64,000 bases of DNA. Source: Streptomyces solicavernae. Lineage in GTDB: Bacteria; Actinomycetota; Actinomycetes; Streptomycetales; Streptomycetaceae. Made by a program: the position numbers and the translations under genes. Of the stretch, positions 17,243 to 24,928 are shown one piece after another; positions within the stretch are counted from its first letter, which is position 1; each line of letters starts with the position of its first letter. The stretch is from assembly GCF_029968095.1 (NCBI RefSeq), contig NZ_JASCIR010000003.1, forward strand, positions 1 to 64,000, written 5' to 3'. The notes beneath the pieces are model-generated. The model saw only the letters and a list, made by a program, of their open reading frames with translations. It ran no database searches and was not told the DNA's origin.

Positions 17243-17721
17243 TGCAGACCCCCAGCACCCGGGTCAGGCACGACGGCCTGCATCGGATCCGGCTCAGGCT
17301 CCGGATCTGGCTCCGACTCCGGCTCCGGCTCCCACGCCACCGCGTCCGGAACGATCCCGCGCACCGGCGGCAGCACAAACCCCGAGGGACTGCCCGCGTC
17401 CACCGCGACCCCGACCGGCCCGCCGATCCCCGGAATCACCTGGTCGAGCAGTCGCGCGCCGAACACCGTCACCCACTCGTCGACGGTCTCCGGGCGCTGC
17501 TCCGCGAACCGGTCGAGGGTCTCCATCCCGGTGAAGGCGAACAGCCAGCGGACCTCGTCCGCCGCCACCGTCAGCAGCGAGTCCTCCACCACCGGCACCA
17601 GCACCTCACTGCGCCGGAACTCCCCCACCAGGGCCCGAACATCGCCCTCGCCGGACTGCGTCAACTCGGTCATACGCCGTGCCAGTGCCGCAGCGCGCAT
17701 GCCGACCACCCCCGTAGTCAT
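17239..17721 (-). CDS. SseB-family protein, first gene of the RHS toxin operon
   Basis: This 160-residue protein has a compact domain with VLVPVVEDSLLTVAADEVRWLFAFTGMETLDRF, then WVTVFGARLLDQVIPG and VAVDAGSPSGFVLPP. This is the order of motifs in SseB N-terminal domain proteins that often accompany ESX/WXG genes in Streptomyces. The tail is a run of E-P/D-P repeats (EPEPESEPDPEPEPDP). The ATG at 17721 is chosen with GGGGAAG upstream; a longer frame to 17943 would start in sequence without coding character. The operon order SseB-like, WXG-like, RHS, immunity suggests the four work as one module. Its exact role is unknown. Confidence 0.75.
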   Translation of the reverse strand: MTTGVVGMRAAALARRMTELTQSGEGDVRALVGEFRRSEVLVPVVEDSLLTVAADEVRWLFAFTGMETLDRFAEQRPETVDEWVTVFGARLLDQVIPGIGGPVGVAVDAGSPSGFVLPPVRGIVPDAVAWEPEPESEPDPEPEPDPMQAVVPDPGAGGLQ

Positions 17722-17743
17722 CGCACTTCCCCGTTGCCTTGCG

Positions 17744-17775
17744 TTGCGTACGCGAAATCTCATTGCGTACGCGAA
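17744..17775. promoter_or_regulatory. Twin 13-bp direct repeats upstream of the RHS-toxin operon
   Basis: TTGCGTACGCGAA occurs at 17744-17756 and again at 17763-17775, 19 bp apart, about two helical turns. Each copy holds the palindrome GCGTACGC. They lie 23-54 bp before the first start codon of the operon, a good place for a regulator dimer pair. The binding protein is unknown. Confidence 0.5.
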
Positions 17776-18012
17776 CAAGCACCGTAACCGACGGGACTGA
17801 CAATCGAACACACGGTCACCCTGTCCAGGTTCAGCCCTGGCTGAAAACAACCCACGCAACCCGCCCAAGAGTGCTGAGAGCCAGGCCGGTTCGGGCGGGC
17901 CGCCAGTGGAGGCACCCCGTGCGGCCGGCTGAACTCCGCCCACCTCGCGAAGCGAAGGTCAGGCGACCAGCCCCGCTGACACCCCCATCCCCCACTGAGT
18001 AAGAATCACCTC

Positions 18013-18777
18013 ATGACGAGCCCGGACCCCCAGCCCGATCCGCACCCCGAGCCGAAGCCCGACCCGCAGCCCGACCCGCAGCCCGACCCGCAGCCCGAGC
18101 CGAAGCCCGAGCCGCAGTCCGGCAGCGCGCACGCGGATCCCGCTCCCGACCACCCCGTCCACCCCGTCCACCCCGACCGCACCTACCGCTCCAGCAGTGC
18201 CGTCGCCGGTGGCGTCCTGCTGCTCGGGCTGGCCGCGTGGCTCGGTGGGGACGCGCTCGTGCGGGGGAGTGGGTGGACGCCGTGGCGCGCGCTCGCCGGG
18301 CTGCTGTTCGTCGTGCCGCTGGTCGTCGCGTACACCCTGCGGCCCGCCGTGTTCGCGAACGCCGAGCGGCTGCGGGTGCGCAATCCGTTCCGTACGATCA
18401 CGCTGCCGTGGGCCGCCGTAGAGGGGCTGCGGTCCGGGTACTCCAGCGAGGTGTTCGCGGGCGGCGGCGACAAGTACCAACTGTGGGCGATTCCCGTCTC
18501 GCTGCGCGCCCGGAAGAAGGCCGCTCGGCGGCAGGTGCGGGACGCCGTGGACGACCCGCACGGGCGCACGCCGACCGTGCGGTCCGGTGGCGCCTCCGCC
18601 TCCGCCTCCACCCGCGCCCCCGCCGACCAGGCCCTCGACGACCTGCGCGAGCTCGCCGAGCGGCACGCGGGCGACCCGGGCGCGCAGGGCGGGCCGAGCG
18701 TGCGCTGGGCGTACGAGATCCTCGGGCCGAGTGCCGCGGGGGCGCTGCTGCTCGTGGTGCTGTTGCTGATCGGCTGA
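18013..18777 (+). CDS. PH-domain membrane protein
   Basis: This is a 254-residue protein. The first 55 residues are a Pro/Asp/Glu repeat tract (repeats of PDPQ and PEPK), encoded by 12-bp DNA repeats. Two hydrophobic segments follow (AVAGGVLLLGLAAWLGGDALV and LAGLLFVVPLVVAYTL). Next is a bacterial PH-like domain with LRVRNPFRTITLPWAAVEGLRSGYSSEVFA, and a C-terminal hydrophobic segment (AAGALLLVVLLLIG). Such proteins are common upstream of deoC in Streptomyces; the function is unknown. A very strong hairpin lies between it and deoC, so they are probably transcribed separately. Confidence 0.85.
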   Translation: MTSPDPQPDPHPEPKPDPQPDPQPDPQPEPKPEPQSGSAHADPAPDHPVHPVHPDRTYRSSSAVAGGVLLLGLAAWLGGDALVRGSGWTPWRALAGLLFVVPLVVAYTLRPAVFANAERLRVRNPFRTITLPWAAVEGLRSGYSSEVFAGGGDKYQLWAIPVSLRARKKAARRQVRDAVDDPHGRTPTVRSGGASASASTRAPADQALDDLRELAERHAGDPGAQGGPSVRWAYEILGPSAAGALLLVVLLLIG

Positions 18778-18798
18778 GGGACGGCCGGCAGCCGGAAG

Positions 18799-18840
18799 CA
18801 TGCGTGTGGCCGGGGCCCGAAGGTCCCGGCCACGCGCATG
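18799..18840 (+). terminator. Strong hairpin between the PH-domain gene and deoC
   Basis: CATGCGTGTGGCCGGG (18799-18814) pairs with CCCGGCCACGCGCATG (18825-18840) with a single G-T mismatch and a 10-nt loop. It isolates the deoC promoter from upstream transcription. Confidence 0.85.
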
Positions 18841-18877
18841 TCCGAACCGTCTGGGCGCGCCCGCCCCTGTACAAGCC

Positions 18878-18893
18878 GCTACGCGCGTAGATA
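18878..18893. promoter_or_regulatory. Candidate nucleoside-regulon operator and -10 region of deoC
   Basis: CTACGCGCGTAG (18879-18890) is a perfect 12-bp palindrome, extended on the right as TAGA. The -10-like box TATGCT (18892-18897) follows almost at once, and the GTG start of deoC lies 6 nt after that. A protein bound here would cover the -10 region, so repression is the likely outcome. Confidence 0.8.
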
Positions 18894-18903
18894 TGCTCGC
18901 CTG

Positions 18904-19872
18904 GTGACCATGCCCACCACTGCACATGCCACTGCATCTGCTTTCGCCGACGCCACCGCGTCCGACAGCGCGCTGCGCCGTTTCCTGCACGGGCTGCCCG
19001 GCGTGGACGCGGTCGGACTTGAGGCGCGCGCCGCCGCGCTCGGGACGCGCTCCATCAAGACGACGGCCAAGGCGTACGCCATCGACCTGGCCATCTCGGT
19101 GATCGACCTGACGACCCTGGAGGGCGCCGACACCCCGGGCAAGGTCCGGGCGCTCGGCGCGAAGGCCGTCCATCCCGATCCGACCGACCGTACGACTCCG
19201 CGTACCGCCGCCGTCTGTGTGTATCCGGACATGGTGGCGGCGGCGAAGGAGGCCGTCGCCGGGTCGGGGGTGAAGGTGGCGTCCGTCGCCACCGCCTTCC
19301 CGGCCGGGCGTGCCGCGCTCACCGTGAAGCTCGCCGACGTCCAGGACGCGGTCTCCGCGGGGGCGGACGAGATCGACATGGTCATCGACCGCGGCGCCTT
19401 CCTCGCGGGCAAGTACCTGAAGGTGTACGAGGAGATCCGCGCCGTGCGGGAGGCCTGCGGCGAGCGGGCCCGGCTCAAGGTGATCTTCGAGACCGGCGAG
19501 CTGTCGACGTACGACAACATCCGGCGCGCCTCCTGGCTCGGCATGATGGCCGGGGCCGACTTCATCAAGACCTCGACCGGCAAGGTCGGCGTCAACGCCA
19601 CCCCCGCCAACACCCTCCTGATGCTCGAAGCCGTCCGCGACTTCAAGCAGCAGACCGGGGTGCAGATCGGCGTGAAGCCCGCGGGCGGGATCCGGACGTC
19701 CAAGGACGCCGTGAAGTTCCTGGTGCTCGTGAACGAGACGGCCGGGCCCGACTGGCTCGATAACCACTGGTTCCGGTTCGGCGCCTCCAGCCTGCTCAAC
19801 GACCTGCTGATGCAGCGCCAGAAGCTGGCCACCGGCCGCTACTCCGGTCCCGACTACGTGACGGTGGACTGA
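18904..19872 (+). CDS. deoC: Deoxyribose-phosphate aldolase
   Basis: This 322-residue class I aldolase of the DeoC/LacD TIM-barrel family splits 2-deoxyribose 5-phosphate into glyceraldehyde 3-phosphate and acetaldehyde. Visible motifs are VCVYPDMVAAAKEAV, SVATAFPAGRA, EIDMVIDRGAF, LKVIFETGEL (catalytic Lys) and ADFIKTSTGKVG (Schiff-base Lys), then VGIKPAGGIRT-like VKPAGGIRTSKDAVKFL. It is longer than E. coli DeoC (259), as is normal for actinobacteria. GTG at 18904 is preferred because of the -10-like box 6 nt upstream; ATG at 18910 is an alternative. Aldehyde dehydrogenase genes follow 6 bp later, able to oxidise the acetaldehyde produced. Confidence 0.94.
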   Translation: MTMPTTAHATASAFADATASDSALRRFLHGLPGVDAVGLEARAAALGTRSIKTTAKAYAIDLAISVIDLTTLEGADTPGKVRALGAKAVHPDPTDRTTPRTAAVCVYPDMVAAAKEAVAGSGVKVASVATAFPAGRAALTVKLADVQDAVSAGADEIDMVIDRGAFLAGKYLKVYEEIRAVREACGERARLKVIFETGELSTYDNIRRASWLGMMAGADFIKTSTGKVGVNATPANTLLMLEAVRDFKQQTGVQIGVKPAGGIRTSKDAVKFLVLVNETAGPDWLDNHWFRFGASSLLNDLLMQRQKLATGRYSGPDYVTVD

Positions 19873-19878
19873 GACCCC

Positions 19879-21333
19879 ATGACCATGGACAAGCAGACAT
19901 CTGTGTTCGAGTACGCGCCCGCCCCCGAGTCGCGTTCCGTCGTCGACATCGCCCCGTCGTACGGCCTGTTCATCGACGGCGAGTTCCGCGAGGCCGCGGA
20001 CGGCAAGGTCTTCAAGACCGTCTCGCCCGCGACCGAAGAGGTGCTCTCCGAGGTCGCCCAGGCCGGGGCCGAGGACGTGGACCGGGCCGTGAAGGCGGCG
20101 CGCAAGGCCTTCGAGAAGTGGTCCGCCCTGCCGGGTGCCGAGCGGGCCAAGTACCTGTTCCGGATCGCCCGGATCATCCAGGAGCGCTCCCGCGAGCTGG
20201 CCGTCCTCGAAACCCTCGACAACGGCAAGCCGATCAAGGAGACCCGGGACGCGGACCTCCCCCTGGTCGCCGCGCACTTCTTCTACTACGCGGGCTGGGC
20301 CGACAAGCTCGATCACGCGGGGTACGGGGCGAATCCGCGCCCCCTCGGCGTCGCCGGGCAGGTCATCCCCTGGAACTTCCCGCTGCTGATGCTGGCCTGG
20401 AAGATCGCCCCGGCCCTCGCCACCGGCAACACGGTCGTCCTCAAGCCCGCCGAGACGACGCCGCTCTCCGCGCTCTTCTTCGCGGACATCTGCCGCCAGG
20501 CGGGGCTGCCGAAGGGCGTCGTCAACATCCTTCCGGGGTACGGGGACACGGGCGCGGCGATCGTCGCGCACGACGGCGTGGACAAGGTGGCGTTCACCGG
20601 TTCCACGGCCGTCGGCAAGGAGATCGCCCGTACGGTCGCGGGCACGGACAAGAAGGTCACGCTCGAACTGGGCGGCAAGGGCGCCAACATCGTCTTCGAC
20701 GACGCCCCCATCGACCAGGCCGTCGAGGGCATCGTCTCCGGCATCTTCTTCAACCAGGGGCAGGTCTGCTGCGCCGGCTCCCGGCTGCTCGTACAGGAGT
20801 CGATCCAGGACGAGCTGCTCGACAGCCTGAAGCGGCGGCTCTCCACGCTGCGCCTCGGTGACCCGCTCGACAAGAACACCGACATCGGCGCGATCAACTC
20901 CGCCGAGCAGCTGGCCCGGATCACCGCACTCGCCGAGACCGGTGAGGCGGAGGGCGCCGAGCGCTGGTCCGCGCCCTGCGAACTCCCCTCCTCCGGTTAC
21001 TGGTTCGCGCCCACGCTGTTCACCAACGTCACGCAGGCGCACACCGTCGCGCGGGACGAGATCTTCGGCCCGGTGCTCTCGGTGCTGACGTTCCGCACGC
21101 CCGACGAGGCCGTCGCCAAGGCCAACAACTCGCAGTACGGCCTGTCGGCGGGCATCTGGACCGAGAAGGGCTCGCGGATCCTCGCGGTCGCGGACCGGCT
21201 GCGCGCCGGGGTCGTCTGGGCCAACACGTTCAACAAGTTCGACCCGACCTCGCCCTTCGGCGGCTACAAGGAGTCGGGCTTCGGCCGCGAGGGCGGCCGT
21301 CACGGTCTGGAGGCGTACCTCGATGTCCGATAA
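19879..21333 (+). CDS. NAD(P)-dependent aldehyde dehydrogenase
   Basis: This 484-residue enzyme has a complete ALDH fold: the GQVIPWNFPLLMLAWK cofactor motif, FTGSTAVGKEIA, the catalytic Glu in ELGGKGANIV and the nucleophile Cys in FNQGQVCCAGSR, and a normal C-terminus (PFGGYKESGFGREGG). It starts 6 bp after deoC in the same operon and most likely oxidises acetaldehyde from deoxyribose breakdown to acetate. The next gene, a shortened ALDH-like protein, starts within its last codons (11-bp overlap), so the two are probably translated together. Confidence 0.92.
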   Translation: MTMDKQTSVFEYAPAPESRSVVDIAPSYGLFIDGEFREAADGKVFKTVSPATEEVLSEVAQAGAEDVDRAVKAARKAFEKWSALPGAERAKYLFRIARIIQERSRELAVLETLDNGKPIKETRDADLPLVAAHFFYYAGWADKLDHAGYGANPRPLGVAGQVIPWNFPLLMLAWKIAPALATGNTVVLKPAETTPLSALFFADICRQAGLPKGVVNILPGYGDTGAAIVAHDGVDKVAFTGSTAVGKEIARTVAGTDKKVTLELGGKGANIVFDDAPIDQAVEGIVSGIFFNQGQVCCAGSRLLVQESIQDELLDSLKRRLSTLRLGDPLDKNTDIGAINSAEQLARITALAETGEAEGAERWSAPCELPSSGYWFAPTLFTNVTQAHTVARDEIFGPVLSVLTFRTPDEAVAKANNSQYGLSAGIWTEKGSRILAVADRLRAGVVWANTFNKFDPTSPFGGYKESGFGREGGRHGLEAYLDVR

Positions 21334-22219
21334 GTCCGAAGCGCGGCTCAGTGTCTTCAAGACCTACAAGCTGTACGTGGGCGGGAAGTTCCCGCGATCC
21401 GAGAGCGGCCGGGTGTACGAAGTGACGTCGAGCAAGGGTGAGTGGCTGGCCAACGCCCCGCAGTCGTCCCGGAAGGACGCGCGGGACGCGGTCGTCGCCG
21501 CCCGCAAGGCCTTCGGCGGCTGGGCCGGGAAGACGGCGTACAACCGCGGCCAGGTCCTGTACCGCGTCGCGGAGATGCTGGAGGGCCGGCGCGAGCAGTT
21601 CGTGCGCGAAGTCGCCGACGCCGAGGGCCTGTCGAAGTCCAAGGCAGGCGCGCAGGTGGACGCCGCGGTCGACCGCTGGGTCTGGTACGCGGGCTGGACC
21701 GACAAGATCGCGCAGATCGCGGGCGGCGCCAACCCGGTCGCCGGGCCGTACTTCAACCTGTCCTCGCCGGAGCCGACGGGCGTGGTCACCGTCGTCGCCC
21801 CGCAGGAGTCGCCCCTCCTCGGGCTGGTCTCCGTGCTCGCCCCGGTGATCGCCACCGGCAACACGGCGGTCGTGATCGCGAGCGAGCGGGCACCGCTGCC
21901 CGCGCTCTCCCTCGGCGAGGTCCTCGCCACGTCCGACCTGCCGGGCGGCGTGGTCAACATCCTGTCGGGCCGTACGGCGGAGATCGCGGCGCCGCTGGCC
22001 GCGCACCAGGACGTCAACGCGCTCGACCTGTGCGGCGCGGACGAGGTGCTCGCCAAGGAGCTGGAGGTCGCCGCGGCCGAGAACCTGAAGCGGGTGCTCC
22101 GCCCACAGCCTGTGGACTGGTCCGCGGACCCGGGCACGCACCGCCTCACCGCGTTCCTGGAGACGAAGACCGTCTGGCACCCGACGGGATCGCTCGGCGC
22201 GTCCGGCTCCGCGTACTGA
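21323..22219 (+). CDS. Truncated aldehyde dehydrogenase-like protein, probably non-catalytic
   Basis: This 298-residue protein matches only the N-terminal, cofactor-binding part of ALDH: VGGKFPRSESGRVYEV, TGVVTVVAPQESPLLG and LPGGVVNILSGRTAEIAAPLA are seen. The ELGGK glutamate and the catalytic Cys region are missing, because the chain ends where they would begin. No frameshift or second fragment is visible, and the open frame is clean, so this looks like a natural short form rather than decay. It overlaps the full-length ALDH gene by 11 bp, which suggests the two proteins form a hetero-oligomer. The same arrangement occurs, as I recall, in S. coelicolor next to deoC. Confidence 0.82.
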   Translation: MSDKSEARLSVFKTYKLYVGGKFPRSESGRVYEVTSSKGEWLANAPQSSRKDARDAVVAARKAFGGWAGKTAYNRGQVLYRVAEMLEGRREQFVREVADAEGLSKSKAGAQVDAAVDRWVWYAGWTDKIAQIAGGANPVAGPYFNLSSPEPTGVVTVVAPQESPLLGLVSVLAPVIATGNTAVVIASERAPLPALSLGEVLATSDLPGGVVNILSGRTAEIAAPLAAHQDVNALDLCGADEVLAKELEVAAAENLKRVLRPQPVDWSADPGTHRLTAFLETKTVWHPTGSLGASGSAY

Positions 22220-22310
22220 CGGACCCGGGTTCGGGTGTGGACGGACGACCCCGCTCCGCGTACCGACGGAACCGGTTGTCCGTACTACGGACCCGGTTGT
22301 CCGTACGAAC

Positions 22311-22350
22311 GAGCGCCGGGCGGGCCCCAGTCGGGGTCCGCCCGGCGCTC
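22311..22350 (+). terminator. Terminator of the deoC operon
   Basis: GAGCGCCGGGCGGGCCCC (22311-22328) pairs with its complement ending at 22350 around a short loop. The 90 bp before it hold a near-duplicate CCGGTTGTCCGTAC. Confidence 0.8.
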
Positions 22351-22422
22351 GCGTCTGCCTCGCGTCTGCGCTTGCCTCGCGTCTGCGCTTGGGGCGCGTC
22401 TGCGCTTGGGACGCGGTCTGCG
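22350..22422. repeat. Short tandem repeat after the deoC operon
   Basis: CGCGTCTGCGCTTG and close variants repeat about five times. The array separates the deoC operon from the convergent small secreted-protein gene. No coding role is seen. Confidence 0.6.
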
Positions 22423-22434
22423 CCGCCCGTCGGC

Positions 22435-22863
22435 TCAGCCGGGGATCAGGCCCGTCACCTGGCCCACCAGCGGCAGGTCCTTGAGCGTGCCGCCCTGAGC
22501 GACCGGGCCGGTCGCCGCCGCCGTGGACACCGGCGCGAAGTCGGCGACCTGAGTGCCGACCGCGTTGTCCAGCGGGTCGACGCCGGTGTTCGCCAGCGGG
22601 TCCAGCTGGAGGTTCTTGAGCGGGCCGGTCGCGTACGGGAGCGCCTGCGTCACCGCCGCGCCCGCCGCCTGCGGGTCGAGCTCGCCCAGCGGGACCAGCA
22701 GCCCGGCCGCCGCCTCGCTCACCGGCAGCGGCTGCGCGCCCGCCGTTGCCGCGCCGCCCGCGCCGAGCGCCGCGCCGGCCGCGGCGAGGGTGAGTCCGGC
22801 GCGCATCAGCGTGCGGTGCGCGGGCCTTCGGGATGCTGCATGTCGTGCCATCTGCCGTGCCAT
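22435..22863 (-). CDS. Small secreted protein of unknown function
   Basis: This 142-residue protein has an N-terminal export signal: basic residues (MARQMARHAASRRPAHRTL) followed by the hydrophobic RAGLTLAAAGAALGAGG and a likely AxA cleavage at ATAGAQ. The mature part is Ala/Gly/Leu/Pro-rich, with LPVSEAAAGLLVPLGEL, PLKNLQLDPLANTGVDPLDN and LKDLPLVGQVTGLIPG. The style is the same as the secreted protein at 28991-29320. The ATG at 22863 is preferred over the upstream codons of the long frame. No enzymatic motif is seen. Such proteins are often annotated only as secreted or wrongly as ATP-binding in Streptomyces. Confidence 0.78.
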   Translation of the reverse strand: MARQMARHAASRRPAHRTLMRAGLTLAAAGAALGAGGAATAGAQPLPVSEAAAGLLVPLGELDPQAAGAAVTQALPYATGPLKNLQLDPLANTGVDPLDNAVGTQVADFAPVSTAAATGPVAQGGTLKDLPLVGQVTGLIPG

Positions 22864-22997
22864 GAGTACGCCACCTGTCCAGGCCGTGATCAATGCGTAA
22901 TCGCGTGAGCACGAAGCGTAATTGAGACGTGATGCGGCTTTCAAAGAACTCCCCCGCGGGGTCGCTTGTGCGAGGGAATGCCTCACACTGGTGTTCC

Positions 22998-23657
22998 GTG
23001 AACGCCCATCCCCCGATACCGACGCGCGTCGTCCTGCTGACCGGCCCCTCCGGCGCCGGCAAGACCCGACTCGCCGCCCGCTCCGGCCTCCCGGTGCTGC
23101 GCCTCGACGACTTCTACAAGGAGGCCGGCGACCCCACGCTCCCCCTGGTCGCGGGCAGTCGGGACGTCGACTGGGACTCCCCCGGCTCCTGGGACGCTCA
23201 GGCCGCCGTGGCCGCGATCGCCGAGCTGTGCCGTTCGGGGCGTACGCGGGTGCCGGTCTACGACCTCTCGGTGAGCGCGCGGGTCGGCGCGGAGATGTTC
23301 GACATCGAGCGCACGCCGCTGTTCATCGCCGAGGGCATCTTCGCCGCGGACATCGTGGAGCGCGTACGTGAACTCGGCGTCCTGGCCGACGCGTTGTGCC
23401 TGCGGGGGCGGCCCACGACGACGTTCCGCAGGCGGCTGCTCCGCGATCTGCGGGAGGGCCGCAAGTCGGCGCCGTTCCTGCTGCGGCGCGGCTGGCGGCT
23501 GATGCGCTCGGAGCGCTCGGTGGTGGCCCGGCAGGCCGCGCTCGGCGCGCACCCGTGCGGCAAGGAGGAGGCCCTGGGCCGGCTCGCCTCGGCGGCGGCG
23601 GGGCGGTGCGTGTCCGCACGCGGTACGCGGCGGAGTTCGGCGCCGGATCCGGCGTGA
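22998..23657 (+). CDS. Uridine kinase-like P-loop kinase
   Basis: This 219-residue protein has an N-terminal Walker A (LLTGPSGAGKTRLA), LRLDDFYKEAGDPTLP (substrate loop), YDLSVSARVG and FIAEGIFAADIVER (Walker B-like region). This is the layout of the uridine/cytidine kinase family, which phosphorylates (deoxy)nucleosides with ATP or GTP. GTG at 22998 gives a start just before the kinase fold; the longer frame overlaps the promoter region of the divergent gene. Location among nucleoside genes supports a salvage role, although no TCTACGCGCGTAGA site lies upstream. The C-terminus is Arg/Ala-rich. Confidence 0.85.
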   Translation: MNAHPPIPTRVVLLTGPSGAGKTRLAARSGLPVLRLDDFYKEAGDPTLPLVAGSRDVDWDSPGSWDAQAAVAAIAELCRSGRTRVPVYDLSVSARVGAEMFDIERTPLFIAEGIFAADIVERVRELGVLADALCLRGRPTTTFRRRLLRDLREGRKSAPFLLRRGWRLMRSERSVVARQAALGAHPCGKEEALGRLASAAAGRCVSARGTRRSSAPDPA

Positions 23658-23729
23658 CGTGGCGACGGGACCGGCAGGCCCCCCGGCCTCCCAGTCCCGC
23701 TGCCTGTTTCTACCCGCGCTCCCCGTAGG

Positions 23730-23840
23730 TCCCCCCGTTTCCCCCGTTTCCCCCGTTTCCCCCGTTCCTTTCTCCTTCGGGATCCCGTTCCCGTACTCCC
23801 CCGTACTCCCCCGTACTCCCCCGTGGGATCCCGTTCCCCC
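23730..23840. repeat. Two adjacent short tandem arrays between convergent genes
   Basis: CCCCCGTTT is repeated about four times (about 23730-23765), then GTACTCCCCC about four times (about 23791-23822). Copies of GGGATCCCGTTCCC stand on both sides of the second array. The arrays separate uridine kinase from sigQ. There is no coding capacity of note. Confidence 0.7.
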
Positions 23841-23860
23841 GTGCCTTCGACCCGCGGTGG

Positions 23861-24613
23861 CTATGCCACCAGTTCGCCGAAGGACTCCTCCAGGTCACGG
23901 CCGAAGCTGAGGACCTCGTCCTCGCGCAGCCGGCGCAGGGAGCGCCAGATGCTGGACTTCACCGTGCCGACACTGATGTCGAGAATGTCCGCGATCTCCG
24001 GGTCCGTACGGCCCTCGTAGTAGCGGAGCACGAGCATCGTCCGCTGCAGTTCCGGGAGGCGGGCCAGGGCCTGCCAGAGAACCGTGCGCAGCTCCGTGCC
24101 GCGCATCGCGTCCGTGTCGCCCACCGTCTCCGGCAGCTCCTCGGTCGGGTACTCGTTCAGCTTGCGGCGGCGCCACGCGCTGATGTGCAGATTGGTCATG
24201 GTGCGGCGGAGGTAGCCCCCGACCGCGGCCTTGTCCGTGATCCGGTCCCAGGCGCGGTACGTCGAGAACAGCGCGCTCTGCAACAGATCCTCGGCCTCGA
24301 ACCGGTCACCGGTCAGGTGGTACGCGGTGGCGTACAGGGAGGCGCGGCGCTCCTGGACGTAGGCGGTGAACTCCACCTCCGACAGGGACGTCCGCTCCCC
24401 CGAGTCCTCCCTGTACGACGCTCCCCCGTTGCCGACCCCGCGCTGAGCACGGGAGTCGACCACCGTCATGTAACCGGTGTGCTGTCGTCCGTTTCCGCGA
24501 GCGCACCCCCGCACTCCCGACCCGGACTTCTCGTGCTGGCCCGCACCCCGCGTGGTGATGTCGTGCAGACGCGTGACAACTGCGCTCGCGCTGGTGCCGT
24601 GCAGTGTGTTCAT
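23861..24613 (-). CDS. sigQ: ECF-type RNA polymerase sigma factor SigQ
   Basis: This is a 250-residue sigma factor. After a variable N-terminus of about 80 residues come region 2 (FTAYVQERRASLYATAYHLTGDRFEAEDLLQ) and region 4 (LPELQRTMLVLRYYEGRTDPEIADILDISVGTVKSS), ending SFGELVA. It is the SigE/SigQ-type factor divergent from afsQ1 in Streptomyces. There it is controlled by the AfsQ1/Q2 system and affects antibiotic production and responses to nitrogen. The ATG at 24613 opens MNTLHGTSASAVVTRLHD, as I recall for S. coelicolor SigQ. A match to the AfsQ1 box lies 116 bp upstream. Confidence 0.93.
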   Translation of the reverse strand: MNTLHGTSASAVVTRLHDITTRGAGQHEKSGSGVRGCARGNGRQHTGYMTVVDSRAQRGVGNGGASYREDSGERTSLSEVEFTAYVQERRASLYATAYHLTGDRFEAEDLLQSALFSTYRAWDRITDKAAVGGYLRRTMTNLHISAWRRRKLNEYPTEELPETVGDTDAMRGTELRTVLWQALARLPELQRTMLVLRYYEGRTDPEIADILDISVGTVKSSIWRSLRRLREDEVLSFGRDLEESFGELVA

Positions 24614-24728
24614 CTCGCGCCCCCCGTCGTGGAGTCTGGCCCAGCGGCTCCGCCCGAGCCTTCCGGGCGGCGCCTTCCCTGATGACCCAAAGCCTGCCCC
24701 GCGACTTTCATCGCGCTGTCCGGCGACT

Positions 24729-24744
24729 GTCACAGGCCTGTCAC
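24729..24744. promoter_or_regulatory. AfsQ1-binding-box match in the sigQ-afsQ1 intergenic region
   Basis: GTCACAGGCCTGTCAC fits the published AfsQ1 consensus GTnAC-n6-GTnAC exactly. It sits between divergent sigQ and afsQ1, where AfsQ1 is known to act on sigQ. Confidence 0.75.
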
Positions 24745-24766
24745 AGGGGCCTGTGCACCGCCTGTC

Positions 24767-24890
24767 GGTCACCCTGTCCGTCGCCCCGTCCGTCGCCCTG
24801 TCCGTCGCCCTGTCGGCCACCGGGATCGCCGGACAGCGGGCTGGGAGCGGACCGGGAGCGGACCGGGAGCGGACTGGGAGCGGTCCGACT
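24767..24890. repeat. Two imperfect tandem arrays upstream of afsQ1
   Basis: CCTGTCCGTCGC-type units repeat about four times (about 24773-24815), and GGACCGGGAGC-type units about four times (about 24846-24886). They fill much of the 300-bp gap between sigQ and afsQ1, which otherwise holds the AfsQ1 box and both promoters. Confidence 0.65.
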
Positions 24891-24928
24891 GTCGAAACAC
24901 CACCGCCCGATGCGACAGAATGACCGAC

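Noticed and set aside
17860-17960. TPP-riboswitch-like CTGAGAG at about 17872, with other suggestive hairpin-forming bases
   Set aside because: The second conserved block of a TPP riboswitch is not present and the downstream gene is a PH-domain protein.
17959-21360. Very long minus-strand open frame opposite the PH-domain, deoC and ALDH genes
   Set aside because: It is the mirror frame of GC-rich genes on the plus strand and has no family motifs.
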